This document shows positions 32,415 to 43,617 of a stretch of 64,000 nucleotides of DNA, one piece after another. Origin of the DNA: JBLLJR01 sp047692235 (GTDB lineage Bacteria > Pseudomonadota > Gammaproteobacteria > Enterobacterales > Enterobacteriaceae); contig JBLLJR010000004.1 of assembly GCA_047692235.1 (NCBI GenBank), forward strand, positions 1 through 64,000, read 5' to 3'. The notes beneath the pieces are model-generated. The model worked only from the letters and a program-made list of their open reading frames with translations. It had not been told where the DNA came from and ran no database searches. Position 1 is the stretch's first letter; the number at the start of each line of letters is the position of its first letter. The translations under genes and the position numbers were made by a program.

Positions 32415-32437
32415 ATTAATATTTAAAAATATTTTTG

Positions 32438-32512
32438 GGTGATTGATGGGGATCGAACCCATGACTACTGGAATCACAATCCAGGGCTCTACCTAACTGA
32501 GCTACAATCACC
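32438..32512 (-). tRNA. tRNA-His (GUG)
   Basis: 75-nt gene with anticodon GTG in the loop TTGTGAT. The extra G at position -1 faces discriminator C73, the identity element for HisRS. The 3' CCA is not encoded. It is the upstream member of a tRNA-His/tRNA-Pro pair. Confidence 0.96.
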
Positions 32513-32545
32513 ATAATACTTATTATATAACATATAAAATACAAA

Positions 32546-34540
32546 TTAACTAAGTAATTTAAGTGATTTTTTTATTATATTTTCTACAGTCAATCCGTAA
32601 TATTCAAATAATTTTGTTGATGGAGCTGATTTACCAAAACTATTCATTCCTATAATTATTCCATTTAAACCTACATATTTATACCAAAATTCTGAAAAAC
32701 TAGCTTCTATAGCAATTCTATTAATTACATTTTTTGGTAATACCATTTCTTTGTATTCTGAATTTTGTTCATCAAATACATTTGTTGATGGCATAGATAC
32801 AACTCTAATTTTATAACCTAATTTAGTTAAATTATTATAAGCTAAAACTGATATACATATTTCAGAGCCAGAAGATATTAAAATAAGTTGAGGAACTGAA
32901 ATACAATTTTTTAATATATATCCACCTTTAGATATATTATTTATTTGATTTGAATCTCTATTTTGTTGTTCTAAATTTTGTCTTGATAAAATTAAAGCTG
33001 TTGGCCCATTCTTTCTTATAATTGCATGTTTCCAAGCTACAATAGTTTCTATTTGATCACATGGACGCCAAGTATGTAAATTAGGTATAGATCGTAAATT
33101 TGATAATTGTTCTATAGGTTGATGTGTTGGGCCGTCTTCTCCTACTCCAATAGAATCATGAGTATAAATCATTATATGATTTATATTCATTAATGCAGCC
33201 ATACGAATTGCATTTTTAGCATAATCAGAAAATGTTAAAAAAGTTGAAGTATATGGTATAAACCCTCCATGACAAGAAATGCCATTGCCTATAGCTATCA
33301 TACAAAACTCTCTTACACCATAATGAATATAATTACCATTAACATAATTATTTAAAGATTTTGAACCAGTCCAAGCTGTTAAATTACTAGATGTTAAATC
33401 TGCTGATCCTCCTAAAAATTCTGGTAATCTAGTCCCAAAAAATTCTATAGCATTTTGCGAAGATTGTCTTCCAGAAATATGTAAATTTTTATTTTTTACT
33501 TGATTGATAAATTTTTCAGTTTCTATTTCTAAATGTAATGGAATTTTATTGTTTATTCTCCTTATAAATTCTTTTGCTAAATTTGGATAATGTTTTTTAT
33601 AGTTATTAAATTTTTTTATCCACATTAATTCTTTATTTAAACCAATTTTTTTTGCATTCCAATTTTTATAAATATTTTTAGAAATTAAAAATGGTTTATA
33701 TTCCCAATTTAAATATTCTTTAGTATATTTAATCTCTTTCTCTCCTAATGGAGCACCATGTGAATTATTATTACCCGATTTATTAGGAGATCCATACGCT
33801 ATAATAGTTTTGCATATTATTAAAGATGGTTTATCAATTGTATTACGAGCTTCTTCTATAGCAAGTTTTATAGCATTACTATCATGACCATTAATATTTT
33901 TAATTACATGCCAATTATATGATTCAAATCTTTTAGCAGTATCATCAGCAAACCAATTAATTACTTTCCCATCAATTGAAATACCATTATCATCATAAAA
34001 AGCAATTAATTTACCAAGTTTCATAACTCCAGCTAATGATCCCGCTTCATGAGATATACCCTCCATCATACATCCATCACCTAAAAAAACATATGTATAA
34101 TGATCAATAATATTATATTTACTAAAATTGAATTGAGCAGATAATGTACGTTCAGCTATAGCTAAGCCTACAGCATTAGCAAATCCTTGGCCTAATGGAC
34201 CTGTAGTAACTTCTACACCATCAGTGCATCCTCTTTCTGGGTGTCCTGGGGTTTTTGAGTGTAATTGTCTAAAATTTTTTAAATCATCTATTGTTATATT
34301 ATATCCAGTAAGATGTAAAATACTATATAATAACATTGAAGCATGACCATTAGATAATACAAATCTATCACGATTACACCAATTAGGATTACATGGGTTA
34401 TGATTAATAAAATCTCGCCATAAAACTTCTGCAACATCTGCCATACCCATAGGAGCTCCTGGATGACCAGATTGAGCACGTTGAACAGAATCCATACTTA
34501 AAACACGAATTGCATTTGCAAGAATTTTTCTAGATATCAT
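32546..34540 (-). CDS. tktA: Transketolase
   Basis: Thiamine diphosphate enzyme of the non-oxidative pentose phosphate pathway. It moves two-carbon units and also yields erythrose 4-phosphate for the shikimate pathway. The 664-residue product equals E. coli TktA (663). The N-domain has [18 protein letters not shown] near residue 24 and the ThDP-binding motif [13 protein letters not shown] near 154; the Pyr domain has the catalytic glutamate in [16 protein letters not shown] and [15 protein letters not shown]. It is isolated between tRNA-His and tRNA-Cys. Confidence 0.97.
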   Translation of the reverse strand: MISRKILANAIRVLSMDSVQRAQSGHPGAPMGMADVAEVLWRDFINHNPCNPNWCNRDRFVLSNGHASMLLYSILHLTGYNITIDDLKNFRQLHSKTPGHPERGCTDGVEVTTGPLGQGFANAVGLAIAERTLSAQFNFSKYNIIDHYTYVFLGDGCMMEGISHEAGSLAGVMKLGKLIAFYDDNGISIDGKVINWFADDTAKRFESYNWHVIKNINGHDSNAIKLAIEEARNTIDKPSLIICKTIIAYGSPNKSGNNNSHGAPLGEKEIKYTKEYLNWEYKPFLISKNIYKNWNAKKIGLNKELMWIKKFNNYKKHYPNLAKEFIRRINNKIPLHLEIETEKFINQVKNKNLHISGRQSSQNAIEFFGTRLPEFLGGSADLTSSNLTAWTGSKSLNNYVNGNYIHYGVREFCMIAIGNGISCHGGFIPYTSTFLTFSDYAKNAIRMAALMNINHIMIYTHDSIGVGEDGPTHQPIEQLSNLRSIPNLHTWRPCDQIETIVAWKHAIIRKNGPTALILSRQNLEQQNRDSNQINNISKGGYILKNCISVPQLILISSGSEICISVLAYNNLTKLGYKIRVVSMPSTNVFDEQNSEYKEMVLPKNVINRIAIEASFSEFWYKYVGLNGIIIGMNSFGKSAPSTKLFEYYGLTVENIIKKSLKLLS

Positions 34541-34839
34541 TTAATAGTCCAAAGTTATTTTTATTAAAAATAAAAATAATATTTTATTTATTAAATATTT
34601 AATATTAATTATTAAATTAATTATTTAAAATAGTATATATTATATATTATATAGGAATATATTAATTTTTATTTCATTTATTATAACATTTAAATTTTTA
34701 TAAAACAAAAACTTTAAGTTTAATATAACAAGATATTATGTAATTAAATATTTATTTATTTAAACATTAAAAATAAAAAATTAAAATTTTATGATATAAT
34801 AAATTAATGTATTTTATAAATTAATGATAATACATTAAA
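34541..34839. other. 299-nt AT-rich intergenic region
   Basis: Divergent region between tktA (minus) and tRNA-Cys (plus). It must contain both promoters. No open reading frame, RNA or clear hairpin was recognised, and the base composition is nearly all A+T. Confidence 0.5.
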
Positions 34840-34911
34840 GGCGCGTTGACAGAAAGGCTATGTATTAGATTGCAAATCTAAATTATCTCGGTTCGACTCC
34901 GGGACGCGCCT
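34840..34911 (+). tRNA. tRNA-Cys (GCA)
   Basis: 72-nt gene with anticodon GCA in TTGCAAA, acceptor GGCGCGT pairing with ACGCGCC, and discriminator T (U73), a CysRS identity element. The 3' CCA is not encoded. It is followed by tRNA-Leu, matching cysT-leuZ of E. coli with glyW missing. Confidence 0.96.
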
Positions 34912-34941
34912 AAAATTATTTTTATAATTTAAATATATTTT

Positions 34942-35024
34942 GCCCGGGTGGTGAAATTGGTAGACACAAGGGACTTAAAATCCCTCAGCTTTTAGCTATA
35001 CGAGTTCAATTCTCGTCCCGGGTA
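34942..35024 (+). tRNA. tRNA-Leu (UAA)
   Basis: 83-nt class II tRNA with a long variable arm (cagcttttagct) and anticodon TAA in CTTAAAA. Acceptor GCCCGGG pairs with CCCGGGT, discriminator A. The 3' CCA is not encoded. It is the leuZ counterpart and probably shares a transcript with tRNA-Cys 30 nt upstream. Confidence 0.96.
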
Positions 35025-35232
35025 TTAAAATATATTATATTTAAATTTTATTAAATTTAAATTAAATATTTAAAGTATTAAAAATATAATAATTTTACAA
35101 TTAATTTGATATTATTATTTAGATTTAAATAAAATATCAAATTTTATTAAATATAATATTTAAATGTAAAAAATTGCATAATTGTAATAATTTAAATTAA
35201 ATTATATAAAATAAAGGAATAACCAACCTAAT

Positions 35233-37764
35233 ATGACCAATATTAATAAAAACATAACAAAAATTAGTATTGAAGATGAATTAAAAAAATCATATCTAGA
35301 TTATGCTATGTCAGTTATAGTTGGTAGAGCTTTACCAGACGCTAGAGATGGGTTTAAACCTGTACATCGTAGAATTTTATTTGCTATGTATATGCTTAAA
35401 AATCACTGGAATAAACCTTATAAAAAATCCGCAAGAATTGTAGGAGATGTTATAGGTAAATACCACCCACATGGTGATACAGCTGTTTATGATGCTATTG
35501 TACGTATGGCTCAACCATTTTCGTTACGTTATACTTTAATAGATGGTCAAGGTAATTTCGGATCTATAGATGGTGATTCAGCAGCTGCGATGCGTTATAC
35601 AGAAATAAGAATGACTAAAATTTCTCATGAATTTTTAGTAGATTTGGAACAAGATACTATAGATTATGTTAAAAATTATGATGGTACTGATATAATTCCA
35701 AATATACTACCAACTAAAATTCCAAACTTATTAATTAATGGTTCATCTGGTATTGCTGTAGGTATGGCTACTAATATTCCTCCGCATAATTTAACAGAAG
35801 TTATTGATGGATGTATAGCTTATATAAATAATAATAATATAAGTATAGAAAATATTATGAAATATATAAAAGGTCCAGACTTACCAACTTCAGGAATTAT
35901 AGTAGATATAGATGGAATCAAAAATGCTTATACTACAGGTAAGGGGAAAATATACATTTATGCTAGATCAAAAATAGAAAAAAATAAAAATGGTAAAAAA
36001 AGTATTATAATTTATGAATTACCATATCAAGTGAATAAATCTAAATTAATTGAAAAAATTGTAAATTTAGTAAAAAATAAAAAAATTGATGGTATAACAA
36101 ATTTAAGAGATGAATCTGATCAAGATGGAATGAGAATCGTAATTGAAACAAAAAAAGATGCAATCAGTAATATTATTTTAAATAACTTATATTCTATGAC
36201 ACAATTAAAAGTATCTTTTAATGTAAATATGGTTGCATTATATAATAACCAACCAAAATTACTTAATTTAAAAAATATATTAGATATATTTCTTAATCAT
36301 AGAAAAGAAATAATAATTCGTCGCACAATTTTTAATTTAAAAAAATCTAATGAATATATACAAAATTTAGAAGCTATATCTATAGCTATTATTAATATAA
36401 ATGATATTTTAAAATTAATTAAAAATTCTTTAAATTTACATGAAGCACAGAATAAATTAGTAGCAAAAGCTTGGTCTATAATTCCAATATGTGATTTGAT
36501 AAATATCAAAATACCATCTAAAATTAATCAACCTATATTTAATAATATTAAAAATGGTTTTTACTATTTAACTAATACACAAGCTAAGTCTATTCTTAGT
36601 CTACGTTTATATAAAATTTCTAGTATAGAGAAACAAAATATTTTTTATAAATATAAACAAATGATAAAAAAAATAAAAAAATTAAGTTCTATATTAGAAA
36701 ATAAAAAATACTTAATGAATGTTATTAAAAATGAATTAATTGATATTAAAAAAAAATATAATGACCCAAGAAGAACAGAAATTGTTATTAAACCTATAAA
36801 GGTCAATTATAAAGATTTGGTTAATAAAAAAAATGTAGTAATAACTATATCACATCATGGTTACATTAAAAATCAGCCATTAATAGATTATGAAATACAA
36901 CATAGAGGAGGTAAGGGAAAATCAGCTACTGCAATAAAAAATAAAGATTCTATTTGTTGTATTTTAATAGCAAACACTCATGATACTATACTTCTATTTT
37001 CAAGTAAAGGTAAAGTTTATAAAATAAAAGTATATAAATTACCAGAATCTAGTAGAGGATCTCGTGGCAAACCTATAGTTAATTTACTACCATTAGAACA
37101 AAACGAAAGAATTACTACTGCCTTATTAATGAAAGAATATACAAAATGTAGCTATGTTTTTATGGCAACTTTAAATGGTATAGTTAAAAAAACTAATATC
37201 AATGAATTAATTAATATAAGAAACACTGGAATAATAGTTATTAGTCTTCATCAAGGAGATGAATTAATAAGTGTCGGTTTAACTAATGGATCTAATGAAA
37301 TTATGTTATTTACATCTTATGGTAAAGTAGTTAGATTTCCTGAGTGTCAAGTTAAAAATGTAGGACGTACCGCTCTTGGTGTTAAAGGAATTAGTCTAAA
37401 TAAAGGAGACAATGTAGTATCTCTTATAATCCCTAGAAAAAATATTCCAATATTAACTATTACTAAATATGGATATGGAAAACGTACACATTTGAAAGAA
37501 CATCTACTTAAATCACGTGCAACACAAGGAGTAATGTCAATAAAAGTTACTAAAAGAAATGGAAAAGTGGTGGGTGCAATTCAAGCTTCAAATTACGATC
37601 AAATTGTTATTATTACTAATGTAGGTTCGTTAATGAGAATTAACGTATCAGAAATTAATATTGTTGGTAGAAATACACATGGTGTAATTTTAATAAAAAC
37701 ATCAAATAAAAAACAAGTTATGGGTTTACAAAGAATTAATTCATCTATTATTTTTAATAAATAA
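35233..37764 (+). CDS. gyrA: DNA gyrase subunit A
   Basis: Breakage-reunion subunit of gyrase; introduces negative supercoils. The 843-residue product aligns without gaps through the N-terminal region: Tyr122 in [10 protein letters not shown] is the active-site tyrosine. The position equivalent to Ser83 of E. coli is Thr (HGDTAVYD). The GyrA-box reads QHRGGKGK (usual QRRGGKG) near residue 560, so DNA wrapping is probably kept. The acidic C-terminal tail of E. coli (about 30 residues) is absent. It is followed 29 nt later by ychF. Confidence 0.97.
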   Translation: MTNINKNITKISIEDELKKSYLDYAMSVIVGRALPDARDGFKPVHRRILFAMYMLKNHWNKPYKKSARIVGDVIGKYHPHGDTAVYDAIVRMAQPFSLRYTLIDGQGNFGSIDGDSAAAMRYTEIRMTKISHEFLVDLEQDTIDYVKNYDGTDIIPNILPTKIPNLLINGSSGIAVGMATNIPPHNLTEVIDGCIAYINNNNISIENIMKYIKGPDLPTSGIIVDIDGIKNAYTTGKGKIYIYARSKIEKNKNGKKSIIIYELPYQVNKSKLIEKIVNLVKNKKIDGITNLRDESDQDGMRIVIETKKDAISNIILNNLYSMTQLKVSFNVNMVALYNNQPKLLNLKNILDIFLNHRKEIIIRRTIFNLKKSNEYIQNLEAISIAIININDILKLIKNSLNLHEAQNKLVAKAWSIIPICDLINIKIPSKINQPIFNNIKNGFYYLTNTQAKSILSLRLYKISSIEKQNIFYKYKQMIKKIKKLSSILENKKYLMNVIKNELIDIKKKYNDPRRTEIVIKPIKVNYKDLVNKKNVVITISHHGYIKNQPLIDYEIQHRGGKGKSATAIKNKDSICCILIANTHDTILLFSSKGKVYKIKVYKLPESSRGSRGKPIVNLLPLEQNERITTALLMKEYTKCSYVFMATLNGIVKKTNINELINIRNTGIIVISLHQGDELISVGLTNGSNEIMLFTSYGKVVRFPECQVKNVGRTALGVKGISLNKGDNVVSLIIPRKNIPILTITKYGYGKRTHLKEHLLKSRATQGVMSIKVTKRNGKVVGAIQASNYDQIVIITNVGSLMRINVSEINIVGRNTHGVILIKTSNKKQVMGLQRINSSIIFNK

Positions 37765-37793
37765 AAAATTTTTTACAATTAGGCAATAAAAAA

Positions 37794-38885
37794 ATGGGAC
37801 TCAAATGTGGTATTATAGGCTTACCAAACGTTGGTAAATCTACGTTATTTAATTTATTAACTAACTCAAAAATTTCAACAAAAAATTTTCCATTCTGTAC
37901 TATTAACCCAAATATAGGTATTATACCAATTTACGATAAACGTCTTGAAGAATTATCAAAAATTGTAAATCCACATAAAATTGTTTATGCTCCTATAACA
38001 TTTGTGGATATTGCTGGTTTAGTTAAAGGTGCTTCAAACGGTTATGGTTTAGGAAATAAATTTTTAGAAAATATTAAAAATGTAGATGCTATTTGTCATG
38101 TCGTTCGTTGTTTCCATGATAAAAATATAATACATGTATCTGAAAAAATAAATCCATTAGAAGATACTAATATAGTAAATACAGAATTAATATTACATGA
38201 TATAGCTACATGCGAATATGAAATTAAAAAAATTACAAAAAAATTAAAAAAAGAAAATAAAAAAATAAATAAATTTGTTCTAATAGTTTTAGAAGAATGT
38301 TTATATTATTTAAATAAATCACTTATGTTAAATACTGTAAAATTATCAAAAGAAAAAATAAAAGTAATTAAACTATTAAAATTATTAACTATAAAACCAT
38401 ATATGTATATAGCAAATATATCTTCGGAAAACGAAACTACAAATAAATACTTAAATAAATTATCTTCAATTGCGATTAAAGAAAAAGTACAAATTATTTG
38501 TATTTGCGCTAAAAATTTAAATAATCAAGTTTATACAAAACTAAAACAATATAATATTAAACCAACAAATCAAAAATATAATGATTCATTAAATGAAATA
38601 ATTAATGCAGGATATAGATTATTAAATTTGCATACATATTTCACCGTTGGAATAAAAGAAATAAGAGCATGGCCTATTACTATAGGAACAAACGCATATG
38701 ATGCTGCTGGGAAAATTCATACAGATATAAAAAATAATTTTATTAGAGCTAAAACTATTTCTTTTAAAGATTTTATTAACTGTAAAGGAGAAAAAAAAGC
38801 TAAAGAAATGGGGAAAATTAGATCAGAGGGTAAAAATTACATAATTCAAGATGCAGATATAATACACTTTTTATTTAATCGTTAA
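37794..38885 (+). CDS. ychF: Ribosome-binding ATPase YchF (OLA1/Obg family)
   Basis: P-loop protein of the Obg-like family that hydrolyses ATP rather than GTP and binds ribosomes; linked to translation quality and stress. The 363-residue product equals E. coli YchF. G1 is GLPNVGKSTLFN at residue 8, G3 is DIAGLVKGA, and the degenerate G4 region is consistent with ATP use. A coiled-coil segment around residues 130-200 and the C-terminal TGS-like domain (FTVGIKEIRAWPI) are present. It ends 8 nt from the convergent prs. Confidence 0.96.
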   Translation: MGLKCGIIGLPNVGKSTLFNLLTNSKISTKNFPFCTINPNIGIIPIYDKRLEELSKIVNPHKIVYAPITFVDIAGLVKGASNGYGLGNKFLENIKNVDAICHVVRCFHDKNIIHVSEKINPLEDTNIVNTELILHDIATCEYEIKKITKKLKKENKKINKFVLIVLEECLYYLNKSLMLNTVKLSKEKIKVIKLLKLLTIKPYMYIANISSENETTNKYLNKLSSIAIKEKVQIICICAKNLNNQVYTKLKQYNIKPTNQKYNDSLNEIINAGYRLLNLHTYFTVGIKEIRAWPITIGTNAYDAAGKIHTDIKNNFIRAKTISFKDFINCKGEKKAKEMGKIRSEGKNYIIQDADIIHFLFNR

Positions 38886-38893
38886 TTTTTAAA

Positions 38894-39841
38894 TTAAAAC
38901 ATTTCTGAAATTGATTCTTCATTACTAATTCTCTTGATAGATTCTGCTAAAATTTTAGATAGAGTTAAAACTCTAATGTTTCGTAATTTATTTATATCTT
39001 CATTTAAAGGTATTGTGTCACATACAATAATTTCATTAATTAATGAGTATTTAATATTTTTATAAGCACAACCTGAAAATATAGGATGTGTGGCATATGC
39101 AAATATTTGTTTAGCTCCTTGGTCTTTTAATACTTTTGCTGCTTTACATAAAGTAAATCCAGTATCAATTATATCATCAATTAATATACAATCTTTATTT
39201 CTTACATCACCTATAATATTCATTACTTGAGAAAAATTAGCTTTTGTTCTACGTTTATCAATAATAGCCATATTCACATTTAATAATTTAGCTATTACTC
39301 TAGCGCGAATTATACCTCCTATATCAGGTGATACTACTATTGGATTATCTAATTTCTTATTTAATATATCTTTTAATAATATTGGACTACTAAATATATT
39401 GTCTATAGGAACATCAAAAAATCCTTGAATTTGTTCTGAATGTAAATCAACAGTTAAAATTCTATCAACATTAACGCAAGATAAAAAATCTGCTACTACT
39501 TTAGCAGTAATTGAAACTCTAGCTGAGCGAATTCTACGATCTTGACGTGCATAACCAAAATATGGTATTACAGCTGTAATACGTCCAGCTGAAGCACGAC
39601 GTAATGCATCTATAATAACAATTAATTCCATCAAATTATCATTTGTTGGAGCGCATGTAGACTGAATAACAAACACATCTTCTCCGCGAACATTTTCATT
39701 TATTTTAACATTAATTTCTCCATCACTAAAACGATTAACATTAGCACTACTTAATTGTATAAATAAATTATTAGAAACTAATTTCGATAGTTGGGGTACA
39801 GAATTTCCAAAAAACAATTTAATTTTCGACAAAATACACAT
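38894..39841 (-). CDS. prs: Ribose-phosphate pyrophosphokinase (PRPP synthetase)
   Basis: Makes phosphoribosyl pyrophosphate from ribose 5-phosphate and ATP, feeding nucleotides, histidine and NAD. About 315 residues, as in E. coli. ATP-binding FDVP region, [12 protein letters not shown], the flexible catalytic loop with [10 protein letters not shown], and the PRPP motif [14 protein letters not shown] are visible. The start is ambiguous: ATG at 39841 has its GG too close, while TTG at 39832 has AGG at about 11 nt and gives [10 protein letters not shown], which aligns exactly with E. coli MPDMKLFAGN. It follows ispE, as in E. coli. Confidence 0.95.
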   Translation of the reverse strand: MCILSKIKLFFGNSVPQLSKLVSNNLFIQLSSANVNRFSDGEINVKINENVRGEDVFVIQSTCAPTNDNLMELIVIIDALRRASAGRITAVIPYFGYARQDRRIRSARVSITAKVVADFLSCVNVDRILTVDLHSEQIQGFFDVPIDNIFSSPILLKDILNKKLDNPIVVSPDIGGIIRARVIAKLLNVNMAIIDKRRTKANFSQVMNIIGDVRNKDCILIDDIIDTGFTLCKAAKVLKDQGAKQIFAYATHPIFSGCAYKNIKYSLINEIIVCDTIPLNEDINKLRNIRVLTLSKILAESIKRISNEESISEMF

Positions 39842-39891
39842 CACCTAATCATTTGATTTATTTAAATAAATAAAATTTTACTAATAAATAA

Positions 39892-40737
39892 TTATAATTT
39901 TTTATGTAAAGGTGAAATGTTAGATCCTTTAACAAGAATTACATTAATCCATTTAGGAATTTTTTTTTTAATTTTATTAGCATGAAATATTGAATTAAAT
40001 TCTGCAAACATACATGCTCCTGTTCCAGTTAATCTAAATGGAGCATATTTTAAAAGACACATTAAATACTTTTTAATAATAAAAAATCTTTTTATTACTG
40101 TTTCTTCACAATCATTATAAAAAGGTTCATTTAAAATACAAGATAAAGATCTTTTTTTTGAGTTTCTTTTTAGCTTAGGATCATTAAATATAATTTTAGT
40201 ATTTATACTAATTGGTGGAATAGCAATTAAATACCAATTTTCTTGTAAATTAATAAACGTTAATTTATCACCTATACCTTGAGCAAAAGCAGATTTTCCA
40301 TATATAAAAACAGGAACATCTGCACCTAACATTAATCCTAAATTTGCAAGAGAATCAATATCTATTTTACAATTCCAATGTCTATTTAAAGCAAGTAGTG
40401 TTGTAGCTGCATTGGAAGATCCCCCCCCTAAACCACTGCCTATTGGTATAATTTTTTTTATTTTAATATTTGCTCCTAAAACATTAGAACTATTAATATT
40501 CCAATAATATTTTTGTAATAATCTTGCAGCTTTAATTATTAAATTATCTTTTTCATTAATATTTATATTTTTATTTAAAAATCTAATACGACCATTATAA
40601 GTAGTTATTATAGTTAATACATCACTATAATTTAAAAATTGAAATAAAGTTTGTATATAATGATATCCATCTAAACGTCGCCCTGTAATTGATAAAAAAA
40701 TATTTATCTTTGCTGGCGATAGCCATTGCCTAATCAT
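39892..40737 (-). CDS. ispE: 4-Diphosphocytidyl-2-C-methyl-D-erythritol kinase
   Basis: GHMP-family kinase of the MEP pathway to isoprenoids. It has 281 residues (E. coli 283). The N-terminal substrate segment SPAKINIFLSITGRRLDGYH with the catalytic lysine-containing PAKIN, the ATP-binding glycine loop PIGSGLGGGSSNAATTL near residue 95, and the C-terminal LTGTGACMFAEF are intact. The order ispE-prs is as in E. coli; lolB and hemA, normally between ispE and prfA, are missing. Confidence 0.96.
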   Translation of the reverse strand: MIRQWLSPAKINIFLSITGRRLDGYHYIQTLFQFLNYSDVLTIITTYNGRIRFLNKNININEKDNLIIKAARLLQKYYWNINSSNVLGANIKIKKIIPIGSGLGGGSSNAATTLLALNRHWNCKIDIDSLANLGLMLGADVPVFIYGKSAFAQGIGDKLTFINLQENWYLIAIPPISINTKIIFNDPKLKRNSKKRSLSCILNEPFYNDCEETVIKRFFIIKKYLMCLLKYAPFRLTGTGACMFAEFNSIFHANKIKKKIPKWINVILVKGSNISPLHKKL

Positions 40738-40934
40738 AATTTATATTATTTATTATTTTATACTTGATTAATATATTAATAAATTAATAATTATATTCTT
40801 ATATAAAAATATAAATATATTTTATAATTTATAGTATTAATATTAATTTATTAGTAATATTTAATTATAATAATTATAATATAATTATTATTTATTTAAA
40901 ATAAATAATAATCTTTTAAAGATTGGAAATAAAT

Positions 40935-42020
40935 ATGGATAATAAAATTATATCTAAAATAAAAACTATAAAAAATAGATATAAAAAATTAGAAATTTTA
41001 TTCTTAAATAATTCTTTTAAAAAATTAAATTATAAAAATTATAGTGAATTATATAAAGAATATTATAAATTATCAAAAATAGTAAAATATTATAATATAT
41101 GGTCTGAAATAATTAATAATATAAAATCAACAAAATTATTATTAGAAGATAAAGAAATTAAAGAAATTGCTAATGATGAAATAAAAAAATTAAAAATTCA
41201 AAAAAAAAATATAGAAAATAAAATATATGATATTTTATTATTAAAAAATAACCATGATAAATATGGTTGTTTATTAGAAATAAGATCTGGAACTGGTGGT
41301 AATGAAGCCTCTTTATTTGCTCAAAATTTATTTAAAATGTATAGTAAATTCATAGAAAATTTAAATTGGAATATAGAAATAATAAATATAAATTATTCTG
41401 ATAATGGAGGATACAAAGAAATTATTATAAGAATACCTAATTTAGGATCTTATGGAAAATTAAAATTTGAATCAGGTGGTCATCGTGTGCAAAGAGTTCC
41501 AGATACAGAATCTCAAGGTAGAATACATACTTCAACTTGTACTATAGCAGTTATACCTAATATACCTAATGAAGAGCTTCCAAAAATTGAATCTCATGAT
41601 ATTAGAATTGATACTTTTCGTTCATCTGGCGCTGGAGGACAACATGTAAATACTACAGATTCAGCTATTAGAATTACTCATTTAAAAACTGGTTTAGTTG
41701 TAGAATGCCAAGATGAACGTTCTCAACATAAAAATAAAGCTAAAGCTTTATCTGTATTAGGTTCACGTTTAAGAAATATGGAAAAACAACGACGTCATCA
41801 AAAAAAAGTACTTAAACGTAAAAATTTAATAGGTAGTGGAGAACGTTCAGATAGAATAAGAACTTACAATTTTTCACAAGGACGCGTTACAGATCATAGA
41901 ATAGGATTTACTTCATATAAAATTCAAGAAATAATGAATGGTAATTTAGATATATTAATTAAACCTGTAATTACAGAATATGAAAGTAATAAATTAAATG
42001 TATTTTCCAAAAAAAAATAG
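40935..42020 (+). CDS. prfA: Peptide chain release factor 1
   Basis: Decodes UAA and UAG and triggers peptide release. A TTG four codons upstream is possible, but ATG at 40935 has GGA 8 nt upstream and gives MDNKIISKIK, for 361 residues (E. coli 360). The stop-codon-reading tripeptide lies in the RVPDTESQGRIHTSTC region (PxT equivalent), and GGQ is in SGAGGQHVNTTDSA near residue 235. The N-terminal helical domain is extremely lysine-rich. It is followed by the decayed prmC, whose product would methylate the GGQ glutamine. Confidence 0.97.
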   Translation: MDNKIISKIKTIKNRYKKLEILFLNNSFKKLNYKNYSELYKEYYKLSKIVKYYNIWSEIINNIKSTKLLLEDKEIKEIANDEIKKLKIQKKNIENKIYDILLLKNNHDKYGCLLEIRSGTGGNEASLFAQNLFKMYSKFIENLNWNIEIININYSDNGGYKEIIIRIPNLGSYGKLKFESGGHRVQRVPDTESQGRIHTSTCTIAVIPNIPNEELPKIESHDIRIDTFRSSGAGGQHVNTTDSAIRITHLKTGLVVECQDERSQHKNKAKALSVLGSRLRNMEKQRRHQKKVLKRKNLIGSGERSDRIRTYNFSQGRVTDHRIGFTSYKIQEIMNGNLDILIKPVITEYESNKLNVFSKKK

Positions 42021-42852
42021 ATATATTACATAGGAAAATGGATAATATATGCTATAAATAAATTAAATCAAGTATTAAAAAATAAAAAATCTATAAAAAG
42101 AGATATTGAGATATTAATTGCACATGTAACTAATTCATCAAGAACTAAAATATTAGTATTTGATGAAAATTATATTGATTATAAAAAATATATAAAACTG
42201 GAAAAACTTTTAAATCGTAGAATACAAGGAGAGCCAATAAATTATGTAATTGGATTGCGTAAATTTTGGTCATTAAAATTTAAAGTAAATAAAAGTACCA
42301 TTATTCCTAGGCATGAAACAGAATGTATAGTACAACAATTCTTAAAATTAATTAAAAATAAAAAAGCTAATATTTTAAATTTAGGTACAGGTACTTGAGA
42401 TATTTGATTAGCTATTTATTATGAAAAACTAAATTGGGAAATAGATAGAATAGGTAAGTATAAAAGTGTAATTTCATTATCAAAATATAATACTTTACAT
42501 CTTAACATAAAAAATGTTAATTTTTTTAAATCTAACTAATTTATTTCTATTAGAAACAAAAATATCATCTTATAATAAGTAATCCTTCATAGATTTCTAT
42601 TAATGATCCACATTTATATATTGGTGATTTAAGATTTTAACTTCATAGAGCATTAATATCAGGAAAACATAGCTTAGATGATTTAAAAATTATATGTAAT
42701 AAAGCTAAAATTATTTATATAAAGTTAGTTGGTTATTAGTGGAACATGGTTATAAAAAAGGTTTTTATATTAAAAAATTATTATTTAATAATGATTTTAA
42801 AAATATAAAAGCAATCCGTGATTATTATAAAAATAATAGAATTAGTCAATGA
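42021..42852 (+). pseudogene. prmC: Decayed prmC (release factor glutamine methyltransferase)
   Basis: Remains of the enzyme that methylates the GGQ glutamine of RF1 and RF2. From 42051 one frame reads AINKLNQVLKN, RRDIEILIAHV-like RDIEILIAHV, EPINYVIGLRKFWSLKF and IIPRHETECIV, then LGTGT followed by TGA at 42396 and again at 42405, where the SAM motif GTGTGAIAL should be. Further on, in another frame, come NPS-TAG (42590, remnant of the NPPY motif), IGDLRF-TAA (42638), and in a third frame WLLVEHGY. There is no in-frame ATG start. At least four stops and two frameshifts make it non-functional. Position directly after prfA is canonical. Confidence 0.93.
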
Positions 42853-42994
42853 CAAATTTTTTAAGTTAATTTAAACTATATATGTATTGTAATATAATGA
42901 TTAAATTTTATATAAAAAATTAAAAAATACTTGCATAAATAATATTATATTTAATATAATAATAAGTATATTAAATTAATTTAATAAGATTAAA

Positions 42995-43067
42995 GGCCCC
43001 TTAGCTCAGTGGTCAGAGCAGGCGACTCATAATTGCTTGGTCGCTGGTTCAAATCCAGCAGGGGCCA
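42995..43067 (+). tRNA. tRNA-Ile2 (CAU, lysidine-modified)
   Basis: 73-nt gene with genomic anticodon CAT. Despite that, the body matches E. coli tRNA-Ile2 (ileX type) nearly base for base: acceptor GGCCCCT, D arm AGCTCAGTGGTCAGAGCA, anticodon stem GCGAC/ATTGC with loop TCATAAT, and variable TTGGTCG. It reads AUA only after TilS makes lysidine at C34, so tilS should exist elsewhere. CCA is not encoded. It is not an elongator methionine tRNA. Confidence 0.9.
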
Positions 43068-43183
43068 TATACTTTATAATAATTATTTAAATATATGTAA
43101 TAAATACAATTTTAATAAATATATTCATATAAAATATATATAAGTATATTTATTTAAAGAAACTTCTAAATATTAAAAAATGT

Positions 43184-43351
43184 TTATCTTAATTTAATTT
43201 CTTTATATAAAACATGTTTTCTAACGATGGGATCAAACTTTTTTAAATTTATTATTTCTGAATTATTTCTTTTATTTTTTGTTGTAGTGTAAAAATGACC
43301 AGTTTTTGCTGAAGAAATAAGTTTAATTTTTTCTCGAGAATTTTTTGCCAT
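43184..43351 (-). CDS. rpmG: 50S ribosomal protein L33
   Basis: Found by translating the gap before rpmB. It encodes 55 residues (same as E. coli) beginning [20 protein letters not shown] and containing [10 protein letters not shown] and [15 protein letters not shown]. It has no CxxC pair, so it is the zinc-independent form. It lies 11 nt after rpmB, the normal rpmBG operon. Confidence 0.97.
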   Translation of the reverse strand: MAKNSREKIKLISSAKTGHFYTTTKNKRNNSEIINLKKFDPIVRKHVLYKEIKLR

Positions 43352-43362
43352 ATTTTAATTCC

Positions 43363-43602
43363 TTATTTAATAATTTTTTGATAATTTAACTTATTAGATA
43401 ATACTTTTTCTATGCCAATTTTATCTATGATACGTATACCTTTACTTGAAACCAGTAATTTAATAAAACGATTTTCTTTTGAAATCCAAAAACGATGATA
43501 ATGTAAATTAGGTGAAAACCAACGTTTAGTAGCTCTCATAGAATGAGATCTTTTATTTCCTCTTAATGGACGTTTACCAGTTATTTTACATATTTTAGAC
43601 AT
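43363..43602 (-). CDS. rpmB: 50S ribosomal protein L28
   Basis: Large-subunit protein of 79 residues (E. coli 78). A TTG five codons upstream is possible; ATG at 43602 gives [16 protein letters not shown], the family start, with GGAA about 10 nt upstream. [22 protein letters not shown] and [11 protein letters not shown] are conserved. In E. coli rpmB-rpmG lies close to dut and pyrE, as here. Confidence 0.96.
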   Translation of the reverse strand: MSKICKITGKRPLRGNKRSHSMRATKRWFSPNLHYHRFWISKENRFIKLLVSSKGIRIIDKIGIEKVLSNKLNYQKIIK

Positions 43603-43617
43603 AAATATTATTTCCAA

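Noticed and set aside
42390..42410. TGA codons in prmC as possible recoding to Trp
   Set aside because: The two TGA codons fall at positions that are Gly and Ala in the family, not Trp; other stops (TAG, TAA) and frameshifts follow, and TGG is used normally for Trp in intact genes.
42995..43067. Elongator tRNA-Met
   Set aside because: The anticodon is CAT, but the body matches tRNA-Ile2 almost base for base.
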